Position numbers and translations under genes: made by a program | The notes under the pieces: generated by a model | Told to the model about the DNA's origin: nothing | The model's database searches: none | The model's input: only the letters and a program-made list of their open reading frames with translations | Part shown: positions 34,236-41,546 of the stretch, piece after piece | Position numbering within the stretch: position 1 is the first letter of the stretch | Layout of the letters: every line of letters begins with the position of its first letter | Source of the DNA: VHCN01 sp964589935 | GTDB taxonomy: Bacteria; Verrucomicrobiota; Verrucomicrobiia; Limisphaerales; VHCN01 | Length of the DNA stretch: 64,000 bases | Reading direction: 5' to 3' | Assembly (NCBI GenBank): GCA_964589935.1 | Contig: CAZPVD010000004.1 | Coordinates: 1-64,000, forward strand

Positions 34236-35434
34236 TCTGCGGCGGGGGGTGAGCCGGGCAGGTAGCGGTTGAAGGCGTCGGTAAAGTCTTCGGCGAAGTA
34301 GCCTTTGGCTCGCTCCGCCCCGTCGCGCAGGGTGCGGCTCGTGATCCCGTAGGGCTTCAACCTGTCGGCCAACTGGCGCGCGTTCAAGCCGCCGCCGTGG
34401 TTGAAAGTGTTCCACGGTTCCTCCTCTTGGGCATTCAGGAAGGCCAGCAAGTCCTTCGTAAGCACCCGGTCAACGGAGGGTCGCGTGAAGCAGGCGCGGC
34501 ACGATGCCAGAAGCTTCACCGTTTGCGAATCGTCTTCCTTGTCGGCGGAGAGTTCCAATGCGGCGCGGCGGGCCACGGCGGGCCATTCCCCGCCCGCAGC
34601 GTCCGCGATGGCGAGCAAGGGCCGCCACAAGTCCGCTGCACGGTCGTTCAAGGCGTTGGGCACGGATGGATCGGCGGGGGCGAGCTGCGCCTCGTTGTCC
34701 GCTACCCAGCGCACGCACTTGCGCCGCAGTTCCTCGCCGTCGAGTCCGCGAAAGCGTTCCACCGTCTCGCCCGGCTGTTTGCGTCGCATGGGAATGATGA
34801 TGCTCCTGTCCGCCAGCGTGCTGGGCAGCTTGCCGATGCCCGCGAATAATTTCGGGCCGAAGACGTTGAAGGTCTTTGGCTCGTGGTTCTCACCGACGCA
34901 GCGGAGGACGAAGGCCGTCTCACGCGTGAAGCCCGCGTTCAGGATGCCGCGCAGTTCCTCGTTGTCCTTCACGAAGGAATCCACTTCATCAATCAGCATC
35001 GTCGGGCTGTCGCGTTCAATGACGCGAAAGAGCGAGGCGGGCAGGACGTTGCTCGCGGGCAGCGCGCGGTGAGCGAGTGCGGCCACTACGGAGAGGGCCG
35101 TGGACTTGCCGCACCGCTTCTCTGGCGAGAGCAGTGCGGCGTAAGCGGCCACGCGGCCAAGCTGGTAGGAGTAAGTGTGGACGATCCACAAGGCCAGCGT
35201 CGGAGCCGCAGCTTCCGGCAGGACAATGTAGCGCGTGAAAGATGCCCGCAGCGCGTCCAAAAGTTGCGCGCCGTCCACGGCTTCGGGCCACGGTTCCGGC
35301 GTGAACTGCCACGCACGCATTGCTTGCACGGGGGCGGGGCTTCGCGTATTTTTTGCGGCAGTTGAATCAGTCTTGCGCGGTGTGGCTGGCAGGCCCGCCG
35401 CGCTTTTTGTTGGTTCAAGGTTGAGGAGTTTCAT
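34223..35434 (-). CDS. DUF3631-type ATPase, putative replication protein
   Basis: The protein has 403 residues. A P-loop-like motif (SPEKRCGKSTALSVVAAL, about 103-120) and Walker B (SPTMLIDEVDSF, about 143-154) define a AAA-like core. Sensor-type residues follow (STLADRSIIIPMRR), and the C-terminal region is typical of DUF3631, a domain often attached to phage or plasmid primases (FAEDFTDAFNRYL near the end). It probably acts as replicative ATPase or helicase loader for the island. Its start overlaps the end of the primase gene by 20 bases, and the iteron array begins inside its 3' end, linking it to origin recognition. It has no obvious iteron-binding domain of its own. Confidence 0.8.
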   Translation of the reverse strand: MKLLNLEPTKSAAGLPATPRKTDSTAAKNTRSPAPVQAMRAWQFTPEPWPEAVDGAQLLDALRASFTRYIVLPEAAAPTLALWIVHTYSYQLGRVAAYAALLSPEKRCGKSTALSVVAALAHRALPASNVLPASLFRVIERDSPTMLIDEVDSFVKDNEELRGILNAGFTRETAFVLRCVGENHEPKTFNVFGPKLFAGIGKLPSTLADRSIIIPMRRKQPGETVERFRGLDGEELRRKCVRWVADNEAQLAPADPSVPNALNDRAADLWRPLLAIADAAGGEWPAVARRAALELSADKEDDSQTVKLLASCRACFTRPSVDRVLTKDLLAFLNAQEEEPWNTFNHGGGLNARQLADRLKPYGITSRTLRDGAERAKGYFAEDFTDAFNRYLPGSPPAADVTP

Positions 35435-36416
35435 AGGGAATCAAGTCTTCAAGTTGCGGTTGGTCTTCGGGGCGGAGTTGCGTGCAATGGTTTAAGTCCT
35501 TCGCGCGCGTGCCGTCCGCCATGAGTAGGCCGGTGAAGTCGGCGGCGTCAACGTGCGCGCCTACGGTGTCGAGCTGGCGCTTCCATCGGCGCGCGGCTTC
35601 AATCCCGGCATCATCGGCGTGCGCCATGATGCGAACACGCTTGCCCGCAAACAGCGGCAGGGCGTCGGCGGGAATGGTGTTGCTTGCGCCCAGCATGGCG
35701 ACGGTGGCAACGTCCGCCTCTCGCCCGTGCGCGTGAATGAAGTGGTGAGCGGCGAGCAAATCCGCGCCGCCTTCACAAAGCAGCACGACATGGAGCATCT
35801 GCGCTTCCTTCAATCCCACGGGCCACGCCGCGCGTGAGCCGGGGAGCGTCTGCGCTTTCGCGCCGATGCCGGGCCACGGTTGGCCGTCCATCCGTCGGGC
35901 TTGGGCATTGAGTCTTGCGGTGTCCGTGACAATCCACGCGGGCGATTGCTTCCATTCGGCGAAGTAGAGCAGGCCGCGCGCGGCCATGAGCTTCACGCCG
36001 TCAATGCTGACGTTCCGCAGCTTGGCGAGTGCGTCCATTCCTCCCGGTTGCTCCAATGGACTTTCAAACAAGGGCCAGGACTTGCGTTGCTCTGCCTTCA
36101 TCGCGTCCACGTCGGCGGGCTTGGGCCGTGGCGGTCGCGGTGCGGATGCGACTGCCGAGCCGCCGGCAAGGGCGATGAACGCGCGGCACGCTTCGGCGTG
36201 CGGCAGGCCGGTGGCGAGTTGGTGGAAGTCCACCGCGTCACCGCCGCCGCAACCGGCGAAGCAGTTGAACAGCGCGCCGTCGGGCGTGACGGAACAGCTC
36301 GCGCTCGCGTCTTCGTGGAACGGGCAGCGGCAGGACTTGGACGGTTCGCCTTCAAAAGCGAAGTGCCGCCAGAGGTCGTGAATGGTGAGCCGCGACTTGG
36401 CTTCGGCGAGGTTCAT
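35415..36416 (-). CDS. CHC2 zinc-finger / TOPRIM primase-like protein
   Basis: This 333-residue protein is the primase component of the island's replication module. The N-terminal CHC2 zinc finger is CRCPFHEDAS with downstream NCFAGCGGGDAVDFHQLATG (Cys-His-Cys-Cys ligands). The TOPRIM domain has the conserved Glu in VVLLCEGGADLLAAHHF and the Asp pair in RIMAHADDAGIEAA. It should lay down RNA primers for DNA synthesis. ATG at 36416 overlaps the preceding HTH gene (ATGA), which fixes the start. It also overlaps the DUF3631 gene by 20 bases, so all three genes are one operon. Confidence 0.87.
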   Translation of the reverse strand: MNLAEAKSRLTIHDLWRHFAFEGEPSKSCRCPFHEDASASCSVTPDGALFNCFAGCGGGDAVDFHQLATGLPHAEACRAFIALAGGSAVASAPRPPRPKPADVDAMKAEQRKSWPLFESPLEQPGGMDALAKLRNVSIDGVKLMAARGLLYFAEWKQSPAWIVTDTARLNAQARRMDGQPWPGIGAKAQTLPGSRAAWPVGLKEAQMLHVVLLCEGGADLLAAHHFIHAHGREADVATVAMLGASNTIPADALPLFAGKRVRIMAHADDAGIEAARRWKRQLDTVGAHVDAADFTGLLMADGTRAKDLNHCTQLRPEDQPQLEDLIPYETPQP

Positions 36417-36787
36417 TGCTCGCCATCCGATTGTGCGCTCGTGTTCGCGTTTGCGTTGGCCTCCGCCTCGCACTTCTCAATGAACGCCAAGATTGACGAC
36501 AACAAAAAACAGCGGATTCCTTTGATCTGATTTTTTTGGGTGCGAATCGAAACGCTCTTTATGAAGCCTTGCGCAGCCCATGAGTAGAGAGTGGCTCTAG
36601 TTTGACCCGAAAAAAACTCGGTGCCTCCCCCTCGTGGTGCTCTGACCCACACCGGCAGAAGGCCGTCGCGCTCCGCCATGAGATCGGCGGCAGACGTGGA
36701 GAGTTTGCGTTTGCGGCTCACCGTCGGGGCCGCTTCCGAAGCAACAAGTGTTTGGCTGTTGCTCGCCGTGTTCAGGTTTTGCGTCAT
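36413..36787 (-). CDS. AlpA/excisionase-like helix-turn-helix protein
   Basis: The protein has 124 residues. The central part (about 55-105; FFSGQTRATLYSWAAQGFIK, then IRTQKNQIKGIRCFLLSSILAFI) is laid out like a winged-helix MerR/AlpA excisionase: recognition helix, wing, and a final helix. The N-terminal 45 residues are basic and disordered (VSRKRKLSTSAADL). It heads the operon with primase and ATPase. It may activate the module, bind the iterons, or direct excision with the integrase; context cannot separate these. Family placement is by pattern, not by a clear domain hit. Confidence 0.65.
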   Translation of the reverse strand: MTQNLNTASNSQTLVASEAAPTVSRKRKLSTSAADLMAERDGLLPVWVRAPRGGGTEFFSGQTRATLYSWAAQGFIKSVSIRTQKNQIKGIRCFLLSSILAFIEKCEAEANANANTSAQSDGEQ

Positions 36788-36890
36788 AGATGTCAGCGAT
36801 TAACGCTGAACATCTAATCAGTGTCCCAAAGGACAGTGCCCTAGTTCTAAGAGCAATGGAGTTGTCCACCTACCGCCTCGTCCAACCAAA

Positions 36891-37826
36891 TCAGTTGGCG
36901 GTCACGAGCACGTATCGGGAACAATTGAAGTCTGTCTTGTCTTGGCGGATGAATTTCCTTGAGGCTGTTCCGAGTTCTTCGAGACGGACTGCGGTGACGA
37001 TTTTTCTTGGAGCTGACCGCAAACGCATCCGTTGCCTGGCTTTGCTCGCGTAAGACTGCCAATCCTTTGATTCCATCCCGACGAAAACCACCTCTAGCAA
37101 GTCTCCTAGTGCTAGGTCGGTAAATAGGCAGAGTTGCGGCCCAAGTCCATCTTTCGTCAACCACCAGTCGAGAAGAAACTCTCCAATGTCTAAAGTCATT
37201 TGCGACTGAGAGTGCTTTGCCCGCACCTCGCTCGCACGGCCTGGATCAGCCTTCCTGGCTTTTCTGGCCCGCGCGAACGCAGCGCCCAACTTGATAAAAA
37301 ATCCGTCGTCACGATCATCCAACGCCTTAACGACAGCCATTCTCAGCAAGCTTTGGTATCTCTCTTCAAATAGGATTCCGTTGCTGGCACCTGCCAGATT
37401 CACCACGCCCGTTTTGAGTTTGGGATCGCAGCGCCTCTTGATCCAGTCATCCATCAGATCGGTAACTCCGCGTCCGTCGTCCTTCAGTTCGAGATGTTGA
37501 GCAAGAAGTTTGATGGCTTGGAATTCAGGCAGTTGAGGTTTGAGACTGGCGGCGACGGATTTTAACCAACGTGTTTCATACGCCTTCTTCTCGCGCTCCA
37601 TTTTTTTGCCTAGCGTATCGTATTTTCCACGCATCGAATCCATTACACGGCGAATTTGTGGAGGAGGAATGGCTTTTCGCGCTTCAAGCACCACATGGGG
37701 TATCAAGAGCGTGACCTCGGCACCATCTTGGCACTTCAGCTTGAACTCTTGTGGCTTTGGTTTTGGCATGAACCGATGTCCAAAGTGTCTTGCGTTCGTC
37801 TCGGCCTGCTCTGACGCCGTCTGCAT
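36891..37826 (-). CDS. Hypothetical protein of the island
   Basis: The protein has up to 311 residues; ATG at 37769 (MPKPKPQEF) is a likely alternative start. I recognise no family. The N-terminal part is basic and helical (RVMDSMRGKYDTLGKKMEREKKAYETRWLK). The middle contains GVVNLAGASNGILFEERYQSLLRMAV and a mixed helical region. The C-terminal part has an acidic/hydrophobic stretch (LCLFTDLALGDLLEVVFVGM) and a basic end. There are no membrane segments and no obvious catalytic motif. It lies alone between the replication operon and a non-coding region; a regulator or anti-phage function cannot be judged. Confidence 0.6.
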   Translation of the reverse strand: MQTASEQAETNARHFGHRFMPKPKPQEFKLKCQDGAEVTLLIPHVVLEARKAIPPPQIRRVMDSMRGKYDTLGKKMEREKKAYETRWLKSVAASLKPQLPEFQAIKLLAQHLELKDDGRGVTDLMDDWIKRRCDPKLKTGVVNLAGASNGILFEERYQSLLRMAVVKALDDRDDGFFIKLGAAFARARKARKADPGRASEVRAKHSQSQMTLDIGEFLLDWWLTKDGLGPQLCLFTDLALGDLLEVVFVGMESKDWQSYASKARQRMRLRSAPRKIVTAVRLEELGTASRKFIRQDKTDFNCSRYVLVTAN

Positions 37827-38416
37827 GGCCGTTTGCCGAATGGCTCTACTGCTAGCACAAACTCACACCATCGCGCCACGGGTGTCACGGAGATTTTACC
37901 GTGTCCGCGCGCCGCGCGGTTGCGCGCAAACGCGGGCCGCTTCGACGCCGAAACTGCCATTTTCAGGTGCTTCAACGCGTGAATTCAAACGTAATACTAC
38001 CCCAAAACTCCGCGCGCAAAAGCACCGTTCAAGGATGTCCACCACGCAAAGCCACTACTGCACGTGCAAACCCACCACCTACGGGCACGGACGCGGCCAG
38101 CCCGCCCGCTGGGATGTCATGCGGGCGACGGGGAAAAGTGGCAGCCGCGCTGCGAGGAGGATTTGCACCTCCTTCCGCCAGCATTGGCCCGCCGGTTGGG
38201 GCGGGCGGAGAGCCTGTTCGCTCAGGGACGGCCTGCGTTGGGGTCGCCAACGAGTTCTCGGTGCCGCTGGTGATAGTTCCGGGCGCGGCTGCCACGCGGA
38301 CACTCCCTCCGCGCCGTGGCGGTGTCAATGTTCTGCCAATGCGGCGCTGCGGAGATAATTCTCATCGGTGGAAGCACGACAGGACAAGACTCTGCGGTTT
38401 CAGCGCCAAGCTGGTA
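37827..38416. other. 590-base stretch without a confident gene
   Basis: Only overlapping Arg/Pro/Gly-rich frames are present, typical of random high-G+C translation. The best candidate is a minus-strand frame at 38029-38328 (99 residues, MTPPRRGGSVRVAAAP at its start), but it lacks a ribosome site and its amino-acid bias is the same as its antisense frames. The AT-rich 37845-38010 side may hold the promoter of the 311-residue gene. Confidence 0.4.
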
Positions 38417-38875
38417 TCACTTGCCGGTTGGCGGTTTGGCTGGTGGTGAATTCTTTCGACTCTCGATCTCATCCAACAGGGTTTTACGGAGTAATTCGGT
38501 CCAGGGTGTGGCTTGCGTGTCTTCGCGGGGTGACTCGACTTTATACCAACCTGGCTTCACTTGTGATCCTCCGAAATCGTCATATTTCCACGTCGCCCCG
38601 GTGCAGGTATCTATCTTGAAGATGGTGGCGATTGGATGAGAAGATTTTTCTCCCCACACGGTCACTGTGGCGGGCACAAGCTGGAAACGCCCCACGGGCC
38701 GGTCGGTTTTCTCACGGCCGTAAATCCCGTCGATTATTTGATTCAACTGCGCGGATGTAATCGGTTCCGCCTTGGCTTTTGTGTCTGGACTTTGCGCGAA
38801 GATGGCCAGACAGAAGACGGCCAGACCAACGGTGGCAAGGGTTGCGGTGAGGATGATGCGGATGGGTGTTTTCAT
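38417..38875 (-). CDS. Exported or membrane-anchored hypothetical protein
   Basis: This 152-residue protein starts at ATG 38875. One N-terminal hydrophobic segment (IILTATLATVGLAVFCLAIFA) ends in a possible signal-peptidase site (AQS). The mature part has no known domain; it contains two cysteine-adjacent aromatic stretches (IDTCTGATWKYDDFGG) and a Lys/Pro-rich end. WKYDDFGGSQVKPGWYKV suggests a compact beta fold outside the cytoplasm. Unusually for this island it is secreted; a role in surface exclusion or defence is only a guess. Sited between the replication block and the toxin-antitoxin cluster. Confidence 0.6.
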   Translation of the reverse strand: MKTPIRIILTATLATVGLAVFCLAIFAQSPDTKAKAEPITSAQLNQIIDGIYGREKTDRPVGRFQLVPATVTVWGEKSSHPIATIFKIDTCTGATWKYDDFGGSQVKPGWYKVESPREDTQATPWTELLRKTLLDEIESRKNSPPAKPPTGK

Positions 38876-39019
38876 AACCAGTAGGGTTTTCCAAGGTGGC
38901 CGGGAAAGGCGATTATGCGGCTTGTTCCTTCTTCGTGCGTGTTCGTTCAACGTGCGGCCCTGATCCGATTTGGAAGGTATCAGCCGCGTTGTGAACGGGC
39001 AAGCGCGTTGCGCAAGGCT

Positions 39020-39214
39020 TCACGCCTTGGCGAGCGTTTTGGCGCAATAGCTGTTGAGGCTTTCGCCTTCGACAAGGGCTTTGAGGGCGAGCCGGCGGGG
39101 CATGGCCGGTTCCACGCGGAGCATCCGGCAAAGGTCGGTGAAATGCTCCTGATAGGCGGCGCTTTCCTTGCCGGAAAATTTCGCCCATTTCGTTTTGAAC
39201 TCGGCGGGAATCAT
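39020..39214 (-). pseudogene. Chimeric remnant: MmeI-like N-terminus joined to HicB-like tail
   Basis: This 64-residue frame begins MIPAEFKTKWAKFSGKESAA and continues YQEHFTDLCRMLRV, which matches the extreme N-terminus of type IIL (MmeI-like) restriction-methylase proteins. Directly after comes PRRLALKALVEGESLNSYCA, which looks like the C-terminal helix-turn region of HicB or ribbon-helix-helix antitoxins. The two parts lie in one open frame. The rest of both source genes is absent. It could be a dead fusion or a newly formed small DNA-binding protein. ATG at 39214 is used; the frame extends to a TTG at 39277. Confidence 0.55.
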
Positions 39215-39346
39215 GCGCTTGCCCTTCGGCGTGCCTTGTGTCGGGGCGATTAAAGGCGGCGGCGGCGCGGGAGGCAAGCGGAAGGTTTGGCGGGGCAGGG
39301 CGATTTCACGCGCCGCGCACGCGGGCCGGTCAAGGACGCCGGGGCG

Positions 39347-39799
39347 TCAGGGCTTCACCTTTAAGCCTTTGGCGGCGGCGAGTTTGCGCTGATTCGCGTC
39401 GAACGTCAGAAACTCCCGCGCCTTCAGATGCAACGCCGTGGCGACATGGAGCACGTCGAGGCTGCGATGCCCGCCCGCCGGCGTGTGACGCTTGGAAAGG
39501 TCTTCGGCGCGGGAATGCACGTCCGCCCATTCCGCCGCCACGAGCGCGAGCGCGCCAGTGTCCAAGTCGGTTCGTAAGTCGGCCAAGGCACGGTCGCATT
39601 CGGCTTGAGAATAGCCCTTGGTCTTGTCCCGCGTATGGAGCCAGACTTGAAAGCGGACGCTCTGACGGAACTCGTAGAGCAGCAGGCCGGAAACGTGCAA
39701 TGGCTCTGGCATGGCTTTGAAGTGCGCTGCCGCCGCCGGGGAGTTATCCTGTCGCCGGTAGATGGCGCACAGAAACGAAGTGTCGGGGAAGGCAATCAT
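39347..39799 (-). CDS. vapC: PIN-domain ribonuclease toxin, VapC type
   Basis: The protein has 150 residues. The PIN-fold acidic residues are in place: Asp 6 in FPDTSFLCAIY, Glu in LLYEFRQSV, Asp in RSLDVLHVATALHL and Asp in FLTFDANQRKLA. It should be a metal-dependent RNase that blocks translation when free of antitoxin. ATG at 39799 overlaps the antitoxin stop (ATGA), the standard toxin-antitoxin layout. Target RNA unknown. Confidence 0.88.
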   Translation of the reverse strand: MIAFPDTSFLCAIYRRQDNSPAAAAHFKAMPEPLHVSGLLLYEFRQSVRFQVWLHTRDKTKGYSQAECDRALADLRTDLDTGALALVAAEWADVHSRAEDLSKRHTPAGGHRSLDVLHVATALHLKAREFLTFDANQRKLAAAKGLKVKP

Positions 39800-40050
39800 C
39801 CTCTCTCGCCCAATTCGGCGGCGCGCATTTCAGCAACTTCTTTGGCGGAGAATACGCGGTCGCCCCACGTCTCCTTGAGCCGCGCCATGATGTCGGGCTT
39901 GACGAGCTTGCGCGTCTTGGCGGGCGCTGCGGGCACGAGGCGGGCGAACAATTTCCCGGCCTTGGTGATGCCGACTTCCTCGCCATTCTCAATCCACGCG
40001 GCGACGCGGGGGAATTGGTTCCGCAAATCTCTGACGGTGGCTGTTTTCAT
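39796..40050 (-). CDS. vapB: VapC-partner antitoxin (Phd/VapB-like)
   Basis: The protein has 84 residues. The N-terminal DNA-binding part is of Phd/YefM type (MKTATVRDLRNQFPRVAAWI, then GEEVGITKAGKLFARLVPA). The C-terminal part is flexible and charged, wrapping the toxin (FSAKEVAEMRAAELGERG). Antitoxin precedes toxin and shares ATGA with it. It should repress its own promoter, which lies in 40051-40120, where ACAAGTGTGTCTCACACGTT contains a short dyad (GTGT/ACAC). Confidence 0.85.
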   Translation of the reverse strand: MKTATVRDLRNQFPRVAAWIENGEEVGITKAGKLFARLVPAAPAKTRKLVKPDIMARLKETWGDRVFSAKEVAEMRAAELGERG

Positions 40051-40124
40051 CGTGCTACAAGTGTGTCTCACACGTTCGCAGATGTCAACCATGCTGCGGC
40101 TCAAGCCGTCACGCGGCGGAGCTG

Positions 40125-40283
40125 TCAGAAGCCGGCTTCGCGAAGCTGTTGCTCGGCGCGGACTGCGTGCCGCAGGTCGCGAATGGTCTTCTTGTCCGCA
40201 CCGCCCTGCTTCCACGGCTTGCACAAACCGCACGCGGACGCCTTGTGCGCCTTAATCCTGCGTTGTGTGAGCTTGGTTTTCAC
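40125..40283 (-). CDS. Small basic Cys-containing protein (downstream of pair)
   Basis: The protein has 52 residues from GTG at 40283. The start overlaps the stop of the tiny gene upstream (GTGA), which is strong evidence for translation. The sequence is basic with one CxxC motif (SACGLCKPWKQGG) followed by a helical segment (KKTIRDLRHAVRAEQQLREA). The CxxC-K pattern recalls half a zinc ribbon. I know similar unnamed mini-proteins from mobile elements, but no function. It lies between the VapBC and HigA genes. Confidence 0.6.
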   Translation of the reverse strand: MKTKLTQRRIKAHKASACGLCKPWKQGGADKKTIRDLRHAVRAEQQLREAGF

Positions 40284-40408
40284 GACTGTCGAATGAGTCG
40301 CACTGCCGCCCGCCGCTCGCGCTTGGCGACGCGACGCTTGTTGAACGGTCGCAAATGCCGCCACCATTCCGGCGGGGCGGTCAGGGTGTCTTTGCGCGTG
40401 TGGGCCAT
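40280..40408 (-). CDS. Tiny basic Trp-rich protein (upstream of pair)
   Basis: A 42-residue protein beginning MAHTRKDTLTAPPEWWRHLR, then a Lys/Arg-rich end (KRRVAKRERRAA). The APPEWWRHLRPF stretch looks conserved rather than random, and its stop overlaps the start of the next small gene. Possibly a nucleic-acid-binding or ribosome-related mini-protein; function unknown. Too short for standard gene finding. Confidence 0.6.
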   Translation of the reverse strand: MAHTRKDTLTAPPEWWRHLRPFNKRRVAKRERRAAVRLIRQS

Positions 40409-40431
40409 CGGTGGAGCGTCGTTCTAATGGC

Positions 40432-40749
40432 TCAGGCGAAAGCGGGTTGTATTTCGGCCATTGGTTCGACCTCGCGTTTGATTTGCCGCTCTTTCTGGTA
40501 GCGGGCCAGCCGCAAATCGTAATCAGCTTGCAGGCCCGTCCACATCTCCGCCGTGGTGCCAAAGCAGCGCGCCAGCCGCAAGGCGGTGTCCGCCGTGATG
40601 CCGCGCTTTTCCAAGACGATTTCATTGATGCGCCGGGGCGGCACATGGAGCGCCCGCGCCAGCGCGTTCTGCGAAAGTCCGCGAGGCTTCATAAATTCCT
40701 CGTGGAGAATTTCGCCGGGATGGATCGGGGGCAGTTTGTTCGTTTTCAT
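40432..40749 (-). CDS. higA: HigA family antitoxin/regulator without adjacent toxin
   Basis: This 105-residue HTH protein has the classical HigA opening IHPGEILHEEFMKPRGLSQN, a helix-turn-helix (ALARALHVPPRRINEIVLEK) and TADTALRLARCFGTTAEMW. HigA binds HigB and the operon promoter. No relE/higB-like gene lies directly before it; the preceding frame on this strand belongs to the separate HigBA pair. It may be an orphan regulator, or neutralise a toxin elsewhere. MAEIQPAFA at the end is not conserved. Confidence 0.82.
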   Translation of the reverse strand: MKTNKLPPIHPGEILHEEFMKPRGLSQNALARALHVPPRRINEIVLEKRGITADTALRLARCFGTTAEMWTGLQADYDLRLARYQKERQIKREVEPMAEIQPAFA

Positions 40750-40765
40750 GGTCGGCTAGTTTGAT

Positions 40766-41188
40766 TCAAACAAACAACTCCGGGCTTACCTTGAAGTGCG
40801 CCGCGAGCTTGCGAACATGGGCGAGGGTGAGATTGCGCTCACCGCGCAGAATCATCGCGCCGAGGTTGCGGCTGCCGCCCAAGATGCGCGAGAGGTCTGC
40901 CGCCGTCATGTCGTGTTCGTCGAGAAGATGTTGCAGAATGTCCCGGCCCTTGAGCTTCGACCACTTGACGTGTTCCGCGTCGTATTCCTCCATCAGCGAG
41001 CAGAGCAGGTCGAAGTAATCGGCTTGGTCGCGGGTGAAATCGTCCTGCCACAAGGCCAGCGCGTCGGCGACTTCCGCGACGTTGCCGTATTCCACGGCGT
41101 CGTGAATCGGGCGCGGGAGGAACACGCGGCAAAGGCCGGCGTAGTCCTTCGGCAAGTCCGCAAAACGGAGTTTCGTTTTTGTCTTCAT
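40766..41188 (-). CDS. higA: HigA-like antitoxin of HigBA pair
   Basis: The protein has 140 residues. The N-terminal half (FADLPKDYAGLCRVFLPRPI, then DALALWQDDFTRDQADYFDL) resembles the toxin-binding domain of HigA2-type antitoxins. The C-terminal half is an HTH (LLDEHDMTAADLSRILGG, then RNLTLAHVRKLAAHFKVS). This order and the ATGA overlap with the toxin gene define a toxin-first HigBA operon. The HTH should autoregulate the promoter near 41494-41546. Confidence 0.85.
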   Translation of the reverse strand: MKTKTKLRFADLPKDYAGLCRVFLPRPIHDAVEYGNVAEVADALALWQDDFTRDQADYFDLLCSLMEEYDAEHVKWSKLKGRDILQHLLDEHDMTAADLSRILGGSRNLGAMILRGERNLTLAHVRKLAAHFKVSPELFV

Positions 41189-41493
41189 AGTTCGTCCTTC
41201 CAATCGTCGCGGTCGTATTCGGCGTGCGTCAGGAAGCGGAGCGTGTAAGCCATCTGGCTGTTGAAGTGCATCGCCACAATCAGCCGGTAGGTGTTGCCGC
41301 AGACGTTGAACACGATTACCGGCTTGCCGCTGCGGACATGGACAACATCCGCGCTGCCGTAGCAGCGGCGCACATCGGCCATGTTCCGCCAAGTGGCCGC
41401 CCGCACTGTCATCGTCCACGCGGCGAGATACTTGGCGGCCTTTGGGTATTGCTCCGCCGCGTCGCTTAGGAATTTTTCCTTCACAATCCGCAC
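41185..41493 (-). CDS. higB: HigB-type mRNA interferase toxin
   Basis: The protein has 102 residues from GTG at 41493, giving the usual MRIVKEKFLSDAAEQ opening; the frame extends to a GTG at 41514. The family segments are WRNMADVRRCYGSADVV, VIVFNVCGNTYRLIVAMHF and YTLRFLTHAEYDR, the last carrying the His/Asp-Tyr of HigB toxins. It should cleave mRNA on the ribosome. It is coupled to the HigA antitoxin by ATGA. Confidence 0.88.
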   Translation of the reverse strand: MRIVKEKFLSDAAEQYPKAAKYLAAWTMTVRAATWRNMADVRRCYGSADVVHVRSGKPVIVFNVCGNTYRLIVAMHFNSQMAYTLRFLTHAEYDRDDWKDEL

Positions 41494-41546
41494 GCACACA
41501 GAATGTATGCACACGCTGGCGGAGTGTCAACCGCCTTCGCGGATGT

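Noticed and set aside
36891..36895. Joining the 311-residue gene to the HTH gene as one split protein
   Set aside because: The two frames are about 100 bases apart, each with its own start and stop, and share no family that would imply a frameshift.
38029..38328. Possible 99-residue gene on the minus strand
   Set aside because: No ribosome site, composition same as its antisense frames, no recognisable motif.
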